Below, piece by piece: positions 1-9,428 of a stretch of DNA of 64,000 nucleotides. Numbering within the stretch: the first letter of the stretch is position 1; each line of letters begins with the position of its first letter. The DNA lies in assembly GCF_001428525.1 (NCBI RefSeq), contig NZ_LMHW01000010.1, positions 372,341 through 436,340 of the forward strand, read 5' to 3'. The position numbers and the translations under genes were made by a program. The notes under the pieces were generated by a model. It was not told the DNA's origin. It was given only the letters and a program-made list of their open reading frames with translations, and searched no databases. This DNA comes from Flavobacterium sp. Root186 (GTDB lineage: Bacteria; Bacteroidota; Bacteroidia; Flavobacteriales; Flavobacteriaceae).

Positions 1-1
1 T

Positions 2-2020
2 GTGAGCTTCAACTACGCAGATCAGGATGGGCTTTTAGAAAAGTCTTCTTTCAAAAGATATAACGGAAAAATCAATTTGACGCAGGACGTAAAAAAATGG
101 CTTCAAATAGGTACAAGTACTACTTTTTCACGCAGCGAGGCAAGTTATATCGAAGGAAGTGCTTTCGGAAATGCATTAGGCGCTAATCCACTATTGCCTA
201 TTGATCCAGATGCTACTTATTTGAAATACGGAGACGTATTGAACGCAGATGCTTACAATCCAATTAAAAGTTTAACGATTGATAATGTAAGTTCTAAAAA
301 CCGTTTAATGTCAAGTAATTATGTAAACATTAAACCTGCAGACGGATTAAACTTAAGAACTACTTTTTCTGTAGATATTACTGATCAGGCTAACTTTTCG
401 TATCAGCCAATGGATACGGGACAATCTATCAGAAATTCTGCAAACGGAGATGCTAATCATTACAGATACAGCGAATTGAACTACCAATGGGATAATACTA
501 TCACATACAATAAGTCAATAGGAAAACACGATTTTAGTGCACTTGGAGCTTTTTCTATGCAGAAAAATTCAAACAATTACACGCAAGTTGATGCAAGAGG
601 TTTTTCATCAGATGATTTTACTTATATGTACTTAAATGGTGCTTCTCAAAAGCAAGATTTTTCATTAGGTTCAGATTTTGTGACTACGACATTACTGTCT
701 TACACAGGAAGATTAAATTATTCGTATGATAAAAAATACTTCGCAACAGTTACAACACGTTTAGATGGTTCTTCTCGTTTTGGACCTAATAATAAATGGG
801 GAACTTTTCCATCTGTAGCTTTAGGCTGGGATATTGCCAAAGAATTTTTACAATCTGTAGAAAGTATTAAATTATTAAAACTTCGAGGAAGTTATGGTAT
901 TGCAGGTAATCAAAACATACCAAACTACGCTTATGTAAGTAAATATAGACCAGTTTATACGAATGGAAGTGTCGTTTATAAACCAAGTGATTATTTAGGA
1001 AATCCTGACTTACAATGGGAAAGACAAAAACAATTTGATTTTGGGTTAGACTTTGCAACTTCAGATAACAGATTTTCTATGACTCTGGATTATTTTGATA
1101 TTAAAAATGACAACTTGTTAATGATAAAAAGCGTAACTAGTTTAAGTGGGTTTACTACTGGAATAGACAACGTAGGAACGATGGTAAACAAAGGAGTTGA
1201 ATTTAGTGCAAACTATAAAATTTTAAAAAATAATAACCTTAACTGGGATATTTCAGGAAACATTTCTTCAGCCAAAAATAAAATTACGAAGTTATATGGA
1301 GAAACTACGGCGATCTACAATACAGGAGGTTACACGGGAGTTGAAATTCAAAGAACAGGAAATTTATTCGTAGGCAAATCTGTCAATTCTATTTATGTAT
1401 TTGAGTTTGATAAAATTGCTCAAGCATCGGATATGACGGAAATAAGCAAAATCAATTTTGGAGGAAGAACAGTTAAACCAGGAGATATTGTTCCTGTAGA
1501 TAGAAATAAAGATGGAAAAATTGATGATAACGACCGTTATGTGGTTGGAAACACAGATCCAGATTTTTATGGAGGATTTGCAACTGATTTCAGCTACAAA
1601 GGTTTTGGATTGAATGCTGTTTTTGCTTATTCTATTGGAGGAAGAAGAATTAGCTCTGCTTATGAAAGTTTTATGAGTTCTGGCGGAATGAGCGCCGCTC
1701 ATACTGATTTATTAGATCGTTGGACACCAGAGCATACTGATACAGATGTGCCAAGAGCTTACTATGGCGGTGGAAGATTTAACAGTTATGAGACATCATT
1801 GGCCATTCAAAATTCTTCGTTCTTACGTTTAAATGCATTGACGTTGTCATACAACTTTCCTAATTCAATTTTGGAGAAAGCATATCTTCAAAATCTAAGA
1901 CTTTATGTTACTGGATCTAATTTATTTACGATCACAAAATACAAAGGTTACGATCCAGAAGGAGGAGATAGTTATCCTAATTCAAGAATGTTTGTTTTAG
2001 GTTTAAATGTTTCACTTTAA
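2..2020 (+). CDS. SusC/RagA-type TonB-dependent outer membrane transporter, C-terminal part
   Basis: This is the C-terminal two thirds of a SusC-type outer membrane channel, which imports oligosaccharides captured by the SusD lipoprotein under TonB energy. The visible 672 residues are barrel strands; the signal peptide, carboxypeptidase-like domain and plug lie left of the window. SusC proteins usually have about 1000 residues, so the GTG at the window edge is not the start. Marks of the family are the Asp-rich loop DRNKDGKIDDNDRYVVGNTD near residue 500, followed by DPDFYGGF, and a C-terminal aromatic-rich strand (residues SRMFVLGLNVSL). SusD follows after 33 bp. The substrate cannot be told from SusC alone; the neighbouring GH2, GH95 and GH92 genes suggest a mannose/fucose-containing glycan. 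Confidence 0.93.
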   Translation: MSFNYADQDGLLEKSSFKRYNGKINLTQDVKKWLQIGTSTTFSRSEASYIEGSAFGNALGANPLLPIDPDATYLKYGDVLNADAYNPIKSLTIDNVSSKNRLMSSNYVNIKPADGLNLRTTFSVDITDQANFSYQPMDTGQSIRNSANGDANHYRYSELNYQWDNTITYNKSIGKHDFSALGAFSMQKNSNNYTQVDARGFSSDDFTYMYLNGASQKQDFSLGSDFVTTTLLSYTGRLNYSYDKKYFATVTTRLDGSSRFGPNNKWGTFPSVALGWDIAKEFLQSVESIKLLKLRGSYGIAGNQNIPNYAYVSKYRPVYTNGSVVYKPSDYLGNPDLQWERQKQFDFGLDFATSDNRFSMTLDYFDIKNDNLLMIKSVTSLSGFTTGIDNVGTMVNKGVEFSANYKILKNNNLNWDISGNISSAKNKITKLYGETTAIYNTGGYTGVEIQRTGNLFVGKSVNSIYVFEFDKIAQASDMTEISKINFGGRTVKPGDIVPVDRNKDGKIDDNDRYVVGNTDPDFYGGFATDFSYKGFGLNAVFAYSIGGRRISSAYESFMSSGGMSAAHTDLLDRWTPEHTDTDVPRAYYGGGRFNSYETSLAIQNSSFLRLNALTLSYNFPNSILEKAYLQNLRLYVTGSNLFTITKYKGYDPEGGDSYPNSRMFVLGLNVSL

Positions 2021-2053
2021 AAATAATTTTCGACAATAATTAAAAATATAATT

Positions 2054-3583
2054 ATGAAAGTAAAAATTTTAACAGCAATGGCATCCTTAATGCTTTTTGC
2101 TTCCTGTTCAGATTTCTTAGATCAGGACCCAAATACTGCTCTTACTGAAGAACAGACTTATTCAAAAATGGATAATATTGAACCTCTTGTTTTGGGAATG
2201 TATTCTTCATGGAGAAATGTACAAAAAGACAGAGGAGGACTAATGTTTCAATTAGGAACAGATGAAACACAGCAAGGGGCATTTCAGGTAATGACAACTC
2301 CTGGACAAGCTGGATTAGATTACTATAACGGTTTTCTTTCTCAGGAAAATACAGCTTTGGCTGAGCAATGGGACTCACGCTGGTTAGTTTTACAAAGTGC
2401 TGGTCAGGCAATATATGCATTGAACAACAATACAGAAGCTGATACAGCCCGTAGAAGTATATTATTGGGAGAAGCTAGTTTTATAAGAGCTAGTTTAATG
2501 TTTGAGCTTTCGCAATACTGGGGAGAAATTCCAATTTTGGATCAGGCACGTACTCAGGAATTAGGATATGGAAGACAGCCATTGCCAGATGTATATACAT
2601 ACATTATCAATGATCTTAAAGTAGCCGAAGCAAATTTGCCAGTTACACAGTCAAATAAAGCTTTGCCTGTAAAATATCTTGCTCAGGCATTATTGGGTAA
2701 AGTATTTTTATATGCTCCTGTAGGCTCTGGCGCACGTGACTACACTCAGGCAAAAGAATGGCTTGGAAAAGTTATCGCTTCAGGAAAATACAGCTTATTA
2801 GCAAATTATGCAGATGTTTTTAGCCCGGATCATGCTAACTCTACAGAGTCACTTTATGAATTTCAGTTCAACAACACTTGGCCTGATAACAATCAAATTC
2901 AGTGGCAGACGGGTTCTAGAGCAATAGCAAACTTAGATCAATACGCTTATTTTGGAGGATATGATTTATTAGTCCCTACACAATATTGCTACAAAGACAA
3001 ATCAGCAGGCGGTATCTGGGAACCAGGCGATAAACGTAAAGACGCAAGTATTCGTTATGATTTTACTTATAGAGGTATTACACCAACAATTCCTGCAGGT
3101 TTTGGAGGAGACGAATTAGATCCGCATGTAAAAAAATACGAAGATGTTCGTGTAGACGGAAGACAATCATTTTGGAATTCAGGAAAAAACAAACCATACA
3201 TTCGTTATGCTGATGTATTGTTGTGCTACGCAGAATGTTTAAATGAGCTGGGAAGTACTACTGATGCTGAAGGATATGTAAATCAAGTTCGTACTCGTGC
3301 TTTTGGAGGAACACTTCCGGCGGGAATGAATTGGACTGGACTTTCTCAGGCAGATTTCAGAGACCGAATTTTAGATGAGCGTATGCGCGAATTAGCATTC
3401 GAAGGCTGGAGAAGAATGGATCTTATCCGTACAGGAAAATTGGTGCAGAATGTAAAAGCTCGTAATAAATGGGCAGCTGAAAGCGGAACAATAGCCGAAT
3501 TTCACAACAGGTATCCAATTTCTCTAAAAGAAATTCAGCTTAATGATGATATAAACCCGGAAGATCAAAATCCTGGTTATTAA
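2054..3583 (+). CDS. SusD/RagB-family nutrient-binding outer membrane lipoprotein
   Basis: Surface lipoprotein that closes over the SusC barrel and binds the glycan. The N-terminus is a lipoprotein signal with lipobox LFASC, placing the lipidated Cys at residue 18, followed by SDFLDQDPNT, the usual SusD start. Further family marks are YTYIINDLKVAEANLP (first helical repeat region), the KYLAQALLGKVFLYA helix, YIRYADVLLCYAECLNELG and the C-terminal DERMRELAFEGWRRMDLIR motif. Length (509 aa) is normal. The gene lies 33 bp behind susC and is surely cotranscribed with it. It is followed by 190 bp that contain a 13-bp inverted repeat before the first enzyme gene, so expression of the enzymes may be set separately from the SusCD pair. 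Confidence 0.95.
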   Translation: MKVKILTAMASLMLFASCSDFLDQDPNTALTEEQTYSKMDNIEPLVLGMYSSWRNVQKDRGGLMFQLGTDETQQGAFQVMTTPGQAGLDYYNGFLSQENTALAEQWDSRWLVLQSAGQAIYALNNNTEADTARRSILLGEASFIRASLMFELSQYWGEIPILDQARTQELGYGRQPLPDVYTYIINDLKVAEANLPVTQSNKALPVKYLAQALLGKVFLYAPVGSGARDYTQAKEWLGKVIASGKYSLLANYADVFSPDHANSTESLYEFQFNNTWPDNNQIQWQTGSRAIANLDQYAYFGGYDLLVPTQYCYKDKSAGGIWEPGDKRKDASIRYDFTYRGITPTIPAGFGGDELDPHVKKYEDVRVDGRQSFWNSGKNKPYIRYADVLLCYAECLNELGSTTDAEGYVNQVRTRAFGGTLPAGMNWTGLSQADFRDRILDERMRELAFEGWRRMDLIRTGKLVQNVKARNKWAAESGTIAEFHNRYPISLKEIQLNDDINPEDQNPGY

Positions 3584-3664
3584 TATCATTTAGAAAAGTT
3601 TTTAAAATAGTTTTTATCGTTTGGTTATGTGATTTTTTGGTTAATAATCACAGTTTTGATTTGT

Positions 3665-3736
3665 AATGCCATTTTGGGTATAGGTAATAAACAGTCCTGA
3701 GAATTCTGTTAGAAAAACTTATTCCAAAATGGCATT
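3665..3736. repeat. 13-bp perfect inverted repeat between susD and the GH2 gene
   Basis: AATGCCATTTTGG at 3665-3677 is matched exactly by CCAAAATGGCATT at 3724-3736, leaving a 46-base loop. No T-run follows the right arm. It could be an mRNA structure that tunes the enzyme genes relative to susCD, or a regulator site. The right arm contains an ATG (3729) that would lengthen the GH2 frame, but the true GH2 start is downstream. Confidence 0.6.
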
Positions 3737-3776
3737 CTTATTTTTAGTTACAATTTTTCATCATTCAAATAACAAT

Positions 3777-6722
3777 ATGAAATTCAATACAATTCAAGTT
3801 TATATCTCTTTATTTGTTTTAAATGCCATATCACTAAGTTTTTATGCTCAGAATAAAGTAAGCCTAAATTCTTCAGACATTGTCTGGAAAGTAAAACCGC
3901 AGGCAGAATTAGGAAAAGACAGCCTTAAAATATCTAGTGCAGATTACTCAGATACAGATTGGGCAAAAGCAGTAGTTCCAGGTACGGTTTTTAATTCCTA
4001 TGTAGTAAGCGGTTTGGAAAAAGATCCCAACTTTGGCGACAATATTTATCAGGTTGATAAATTAAAATACGACCGCAGTTTTTGGTATCGTTCAGAATTT
4101 AGCATTCCCGAAAATTTCACCAAAGAAATAATCTGGCTAAACTTTGAAGGAATCAATCGTGAAGGAGATATTTATCTCAACGGAAAAAAATTAGCCACCC
4201 TTAGCGGAATGATGCAGCGTGGTAAATTTGATATTACAAAATTGATTCATCGCAAAGCCAAAAATGTATTGACGATTTTGGTAAGCATTCCAAAACAGCC
4301 TTTAAACAATTATGGAAGCCCAACTTATATTTCAAGTGCGGGCTGGGACTGGATGCCTTATGTGCCGGGATTAAACTCAGGAATTACAGATGATGTATTT
4401 TTAAGCAATACAGATAAAGTAACAATTGCTGACCCTTGGGTTCATGCCAATCTGCCAACTAACTCCCGTGCAGATTTGGATATAAAAGTAGACCTTAAAA
4501 ATTCATCTGCACAAAATCAGGAAGGAGTTCTTACAGGTGTAATTATGCCTGGAAATATTACTTTTTCAAAAAAAATCAGTCTTGATGCAGATGCAGTTAC
4601 AAGTGTAAAATTGAGCAAAGAACAATTTCCTGAGCTTTCTATTCAAAACCCTAAATTATGGTGGCCAAATGGTTACGGGAATCCTAATTTATATACCTGC
4701 CAGTTTACTTTCAAAATAGGAAATGAAGTTTCGGATACTCAAAAAATAACTTTCGGAATTAAAAAATATACCTACGATACAGAAGGCGGTGTTTTACATA
4801 TCTCGATTAACGGAAAACGTGTTTTTCTTAAAGGAGGAAACTGGGGAATGAGCGAATATATGCTTCGCTGCAGAGGCGAAGAATACGATTTGAAAGTCAA
4901 ACTTCATAGAGAAATGAATTACAATATTATTCGTAACTGGTTAGGTTCGACAACAGATGATGAATTTTACCAGGCTTGCGATAAATATGGTATTATGGTT
5001 TGGGATGATTTTTGGTTAAATGCAAATCCGAACCTTCCTTTAGATATTCATGTTTTCAACAGCAATGTAATTGAGAAAATCAAACGCGTTAGAAATCATG
5101 CCAGTATTGCAATCTGGTGTGGCAATAATGAAGGTTTACCTCAGCCTCCGCTCAATGGATGGATTGCCGAAAACATCAAAACATTTGACAATAACGACCG
5201 TTATTATCAGCCTTGTTCAAATACAGGAAATCTAAGCGGCAGCGGACTTTGGGGCAATAAAGATCCAAGGTTTTATTTTACAAAATATCCTGAACCTTAT
5301 GTGGGAACAGGAGACGGCCCAAGCTGGGGTTTAAGATCTGAAATTGGTACAGCCGTTTTTCCTAATATTGAAAGTTTCAAAAAATTTATTCCGGAAAAAG
5401 ACTGGTGGCCGAGAAACGATATGTGGGACAAACATTTCTTCGGACAAAAAGCTTTTAATGCTTCTCCGGACAATTATGATAAAAGCATAACAGAACGTTA
5501 CGGCAAACCAAATAATCTGGAAGAATATACCAGAAAAGCCCAATTGTTAAATATCGAAACCAATAAAGCGATGTATGAAGGCTGGTTAGACCATATGTGG
5601 GAAGACGCTTCGGGAATAATGATTTGGATGAGTCAGTCCTCTTATCCAAGTATGGTTTGGCAGACTTACGATTATTACTATGATTTAACAGGAGCTTATT
5701 GGGGCGTAAAATCGGCATGTGAACCTATGCATATTCAGTGGAGTCCTGTAAATAATTCGGTTAAAGTAATTAATACTACCGGAACTGATTTCAAGAATTT
5801 GAATGCCGAAGCAACGGTTTATAATTTAGATGGAAAATCAGTAGCGAAGTTCAGTCAAAATGCCGTTGTAGATTCTTATTCTAACACAGCAACAGAAAGT
5901 TTCGTAATTCCGTTTTATTCCAATCAAAAAGATTTAGCTTTTCAAAAAAATGTTACCGCATCCTCTACAGACGGAGGAAATACTAAAGATATTACAGACG
6001 GCGATTCAAATACCCGCTGGGCTAGTAATTCGACAGATAATGAGTGGATTTACATAGATCTTGAAAAGGAATATATCATTAATCGTGTCGTTTTAAACTG
6101 GGAAAATGCATACGGCAAAGAATATAAAATCCAAATAAGTTCTGACGCTCAAAACTGGGCAGATGCGAGTAGTATTAAAGATGGAAAACAAGGACTTCAG
6201 AATATTTCGTTTGATGAAACCAAAGGCCGTTATGTACGAATGCTGGGAATAAAACGCGGTTCCGGCTGGGGATATTCCTTGTACGATTTTAAAGTTTTTG
6301 GAGCAGAGACTAATAGCGATATTTCCAGTTTAAGTCCGGTGCATTTCATCCGATTAAAATTAAAAGATGCCCAGAATAAAGTAATCAGTGAGAATTTTTA
6401 TTGGAGGGGTTCTAATATGAAAGATTTCACAGATTTGAATAAATTACCAAAAGCAAATGTAAATGTTTCCAGTAAAGTGGTAAAACAAAACGGGAAATAT
6501 GTTATTAAATCTAAAGTTTCAAGCCCTTCAGGAATTGCATTCGGAATCCAGATACAAGCACTAAATGATAAATCGGGAACTCAAATATTACCAGCAATCG
6601 TAAGTGACAGCTACTTTACTTTGCTAAAAGGTGAAAGCAAAGAAGTTACTATAGAATTTGATGAATCGGCTTTAAAAAATGGAGAAAAACCGGTTATAAA
6701 AGCAATTCCTTATAATAAATAA
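3777..6722 (+). CDS. GH2 exo-beta-glycosidase (exo-glucosaminidase / endo-beta-mannosidase type) with nested CBM32
   Basis: Secreted GH2 enzyme. The start at 3777 is preferred over an upstream ATG at 3729 because it opens directly into a signal peptide ending near FYAQ; this gives 981 residues. An N-terminal sugar-binding and Ig-like region is followed by a TIM barrel with candidate acid/base E452 in WCGNNE and nucleophile E522 in LRSEIG. The barrel end (YGKPNNLEEY, KAMYEGWLDHMW, then WGVKSACEPMHIQ) resembles exo-beta-D-glucosaminidases and mannosylglycoprotein endo-beta-mannosidases more than lacZ-type enzymes. Residues about 720-843 (KNVTASST, DGDSNTRWAS, RYVRMLG) form an F5/8C (CBM32) domain lying inside the Ig-like C-terminal part, which resumes at SPVHFIRLKLKD. 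Family is firm; substrate (Man-beta-GlcNAc, GlcN or beta-mannoside) is inferred. Confidence 0.88.
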   Translation: MKFNTIQVYISLFVLNAISLSFYAQNKVSLNSSDIVWKVKPQAELGKDSLKISSADYSDTDWAKAVVPGTVFNSYVVSGLEKDPNFGDNIYQVDKLKYDRSFWYRSEFSIPENFTKEIIWLNFEGINREGDIYLNGKKLATLSGMMQRGKFDITKLIHRKAKNVLTILVSIPKQPLNNYGSPTYISSAGWDWMPYVPGLNSGITDDVFLSNTDKVTIADPWVHANLPTNSRADLDIKVDLKNSSAQNQEGVLTGVIMPGNITFSKKISLDADAVTSVKLSKEQFPELSIQNPKLWWPNGYGNPNLYTCQFTFKIGNEVSDTQKITFGIKKYTYDTEGGVLHISINGKRVFLKGGNWGMSEYMLRCRGEEYDLKVKLHREMNYNIIRNWLGSTTDDEFYQACDKYGIMVWDDFWLNANPNLPLDIHVFNSNVIEKIKRVRNHASIAIWCGNNEGLPQPPLNGWIAENIKTFDNNDRYYQPCSNTGNLSGSGLWGNKDPRFYFTKYPEPYVGTGDGPSWGLRSEIGTAVFPNIESFKKFIPEKDWWPRNDMWDKHFFGQKAFNASPDNYDKSITERYGKPNNLEEYTRKAQLLNIETNKAMYEGWLDHMWEDASGIMIWMSQSSYPSMVWQTYDYYYDLTGAYWGVKSACEPMHIQWSPVNNSVKVINTTGTDFKNLNAEATVYNLDGKSVAKFSQNAVVDSYSNTATESFVIPFYSNQKDLAFQKNVTASSTDGGNTKDITDGDSNTRWASNSTDNEWIYIDLEKEYIINRVVLNWENAYGKEYKIQISSDAQNWADASSIKDGKQGLQNISFDETKGRYVRMLGIKRGSGWGYSLYDFKVFGAETNSDISSLSPVHFIRLKLKDAQNKVISENFYWRGSNMKDFTDLNKLPKANVNVSSKVVKQNGKYVIKSKVSSPSGIAFGIQIQALNDKSGTQILPAIVSDSYFTLLKGESKEVTIEFDESALKNGEKPVIKAIPYNK

Positions 6723-6738
6723 AAAGTGTTTTCAACGC

Positions 6739-6753
6739 AAACCTGACAGGTTT
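6739..6753. repeat. short palindrome AAACCTG-A-CAGGTTT
   Basis: Seven-base arms around a single A in the GH2-GH95 gap. It has the same core logic (AAACCT...AGGTTT) as the larger hairpin after the GH95 gene at 9194-9222, so both may belong to one dispersed repeat family. No T-tract follows. Confidence 0.4.
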
Positions 6754-6845
6754 AATACAAACGAACTAAAACACAAAAAAATATGAAGTTATCACAGACA
6801 AAAAACCATTCTAATCCTTTTAATCTGTGGAAAAAAACAAACAAC

Positions 6846-9185
6846 ATGAATATCAAAAAATACAAAGCATTGCTATTTATACTCATACCGATTTTAGGTT
6901 ATTCGCAAAGTAATCCGTTAGAGTTGTGGTATATAAAACCCGCATCTCAATGGGAAGAAACATTACCCTTAGGAAACGGACGTTTAGGAATTATGCCTGA
7001 CGGTGGTATTACAACCGAAAAATTGGTTTTAAATGATATTACCCTTTGGAGCGGATCGCCACAAGATGCCAACAATTACAAAGCGTTTTCTTTTCTGCCT
7101 CAGATAAGAGAATTGCTTTTGGCAGATAAAAATAGTGAAGCCGAGAAATTGATCAATGAAAATTTTGTGTGTAAAGGACCGGGATCAGGAAGCGGAGACG
7201 GCGCAAATGTACAATTTGGATGTTACCAGGTTTTAGGGAATATGACCCTTAAATTTGATTACAAAACCAATTCGCAAGTCACAAATTACAGCCGAAATCT
7301 GAATATACAAACTGCGATTGCATCCACACAATTTACCATTGACGGAGTTACATACAAGCGTGAATATTTTGCAGGTTTTGGAGATGATGCCCTTTTTGTA
7401 AAACTGACTTCAAGTAAAAAAGGAAAACTCAATTTTACAATACAGTTAGACCGGCCGGAACATTTTAAAACTGTAAATGAAAATGACAATTCTCTTGTTA
7501 TGGCGGGGCAGCTGAACAATGGAATTGACGGAAAAGGGATGAAATATAAAGCCAAAGTAAAAGCTAAAACAACAGACGGAAGTGCTTTATATACCAATAA
7601 TACAATTGAAATAAAAAACGCAACAGAAGTTGTGCTATATATTGGTGCCGGAACAGATTTTAAAGATAAAAGTTTTGAATCTTCTATTGATAAAATTTTA
7701 GATGCAGCGATGCAGAAAAAGTATCAGGATCAGAAGAAAATCCACATTCAAAACTATCAGAAATTGTTCAATCGTGTGGCTTTAAATTTTGGAAAATCGG
7801 ATAAAAAAGTACTGCCTGCAAATGAGCGTTTAGATGCTTTTTTAAAAGAACCTGATTCAGATACCGAACTTCCGGTTTTGTTTTACCAATACGGACGTTA
7901 TTTAAGCATCAGCAGCACAAGAGTTGGATTATTGCCTCCAAATTTGCAAGGATTATGGGCGCATCAGGTGCAGACTCCATGGAATGGAGATTATCATCTT
8001 GATGTAAATGTTCAGATGAATCATTGGGCACTGGAAACGGGGAATCTCTCAGAATTAAATCTCCCATTAAAAGATTTGGTGAAACAAATGGTTCCTTACG
8101 GAGAAAAAACAGCCAAAGCCTACTACAATGCCGATGGCTGGGTAGCGCACGTAATTACCAATGTCTGGGGATTTACAGAACCAGGCGAAAGCGCTTCATG
8201 GGGAATTGCAAAAGCAGGTTCAGGCTGGTTATGCAACAATTTATGGAACCATTATTTGTATACAAACGACAAGGCTTATTTAGCAGAAATTTACCCCATT
8301 ATAAAAGGAGCGGCTCAGTTTTATAATAGCATGCTGGTAAAAGATCCGGTAACGGGCTGGCTGGTAACTTCGCCGTCAGTTTCTCCCGAAAATTCATTTT
8401 TCTTGCCAAATGGGCAAGATGCTCATGTTTGTATGGGACCTACAATTGACAATCAAATTGTTCGTGAATTATTTAATGACGTAATTACAGCATCTCAAAA
8501 ACTGGGAATCGATACGGATTTGAGCACTGAACTAGAGAAAAGATTGAAATTATTACCTCCGCCGGGAGTTATTAGTCCAGACGGAAGAATTCAGGAATGG
8601 CTAAAACCTTATAAAGAACCAGACGCGCAGCATCGCCACATTTCTCATTTATACGGATTATATCCTGCTTCTTTAATAACTCCTGAAAGCACACAGGAAC
8701 TTGCCGAAGCGGCGAAGAAAACGCTTGAAGTCAGGGGAGATGATGGACCAAGCTGGTCAATTGCTTATAAAATGCTGTTTTGGTCTCGTTTGAAAGAAGG
8801 AAACAGAGCTTATAAATTATTAAAAACAATTTTGAGACCAACTCTTGCTACCAATATCAATTATGGAGCAGGTGGGGGAGTTTATCCTAATTTACTTTCT
8901 GCCGGGCCGCCGTTTCAGATTGATGGAAATTTTGGAGCTGCAGCAGGAATTGGAGAAATGTTGATTCAAAGTCATGCAGGGTTTATTGAATTATTACCTG
9001 CTATGCCAGATGTTTGGTTAAAGGCAGGTGAGGTAAAAGGGCTTAAAGCCGAAGGAAATTTTACCATAAATATGAAATGGGAAAAAGGAAAAATCACCAA
9101 ATATGAAATACTATCTCCTGTAGCAACAAAAGTAAAAGTGAAAGTAAACGGGGAATTGAAAGAGATTACATCTTCCAAATTATAG
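6846..9185 (+). CDS. GH95 alpha-L-fucosidase (or alpha-L-galactosidase)
   Basis: Periplasmic inverting enzyme of family GH95, expected to remove terminal alpha-1,2-L-fucose or, in some members, alpha-L-galactose. The start at 6846 is chosen over an in-frame ATG at 6783 because a signal peptide begins there (MNIKKYKALLFILIPILGYS); this gives 779 residues, normal for the family. Marks are LWYIKPASQWEETLPLGNGRLG at the N-terminus (split over strand and loop), LNDITLWSGSPQDANN, YHLDVNVQMNHW carrying the conserved Asn cluster, the SPSVSPEN segment with a candidate general acid Glu, HISHLYGLYPASLITP, and FQIDGNFGAAAGIGEML. It lies about 120 bp after the GH2 gene. The fucose/galactose choice cannot be made by eye. 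Confidence 0.92.
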   Translation: MNIKKYKALLFILIPILGYSQSNPLELWYIKPASQWEETLPLGNGRLGIMPDGGITTEKLVLNDITLWSGSPQDANNYKAFSFLPQIRELLLADKNSEAEKLINENFVCKGPGSGSGDGANVQFGCYQVLGNMTLKFDYKTNSQVTNYSRNLNIQTAIASTQFTIDGVTYKREYFAGFGDDALFVKLTSSKKGKLNFTIQLDRPEHFKTVNENDNSLVMAGQLNNGIDGKGMKYKAKVKAKTTDGSALYTNNTIEIKNATEVVLYIGAGTDFKDKSFESSIDKILDAAMQKKYQDQKKIHIQNYQKLFNRVALNFGKSDKKVLPANERLDAFLKEPDSDTELPVLFYQYGRYLSISSTRVGLLPPNLQGLWAHQVQTPWNGDYHLDVNVQMNHWALETGNLSELNLPLKDLVKQMVPYGEKTAKAYYNADGWVAHVITNVWGFTEPGESASWGIAKAGSGWLCNNLWNHYLYTNDKAYLAEIYPIIKGAAQFYNSMLVKDPVTGWLVTSPSVSPENSFFLPNGQDAHVCMGPTIDNQIVRELFNDVITASQKLGIDTDLSTELEKRLKLLPPPGVISPDGRIQEWLKPYKEPDAQHRHISHLYGLYPASLITPESTQELAEAAKKTLEVRGDDGPSWSIAYKMLFWSRLKEGNRAYKLLKTILRPTLATNINYGAGGGVYPNLLSAGPPFQIDGNFGAAAGIGEMLIQSHAGFIELLPAMPDVWLKAGEVKGLKAEGNFTINMKWEKGKITKYEILSPVATKVKVKVNGELKEITSSKL

Positions 9186-9193
9186 AGCGTGAT

Positions 9194-9222
9194 TCCTGCA
9201 AGGTTTTTGAAACCTTGCAGGA
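9194..9222. repeat. perfect 13-bp hairpin after the GH95 gene
   Basis: TCCTGCAAGGTTT (9194-9206) and AAACCTTGCAGGA (9210-9222) are separated by TTG. There is no U-tract, so it may act as a processing or stabilising hairpin rather than an intrinsic terminator. Confidence 0.55.
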
Positions 9223-9247
9223 TTAAGCAATATCAATAAAAAATTTA

Positions 9248-9377
9248 TTGCCTCCAGCTAAAGCTGGAGGTTAAAAAGAGTCTATTAAACAAAGGGCTTT
9301 AGCCAAAATCATAGCGTTTCGGCTAAAGCCCTATTTGAATCTAATTTCAACAACCTCCAGCTAAAGCAGGAGGCAAT
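9248..9377. repeat. nested palindromic REP-like element
   Basis: Outer arms at 9248-9270 and 9354-9377 are inverted copies of a unit containing GCCTCCAGCTAAAGC, with mismatches only at the centre, and each arm is itself a small palindrome (CCTCCAGC...GCTGGAGG). Between them is a second hairpin, GGGCTTTAGCC (9294-9304) with GGCTAAAGCCC (9321-9331). The whole 130-bp block looks like a REP/BIME-type element. No transposase is nearby. Confidence 0.6.
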
Positions 9378-9428
9378 TAAAAAAGAAGAATCAAATCATT
9401 ATGTCACTAATTTTTATCCTAAAAAATT

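Noticed and set aside
3729..3776. Upstream extension of the GH2 gene to an ATG at 3729
   Set aside because: The ATG lies in the right arm of an inverted repeat, and the next Met at 3777 begins a normal signal peptide.
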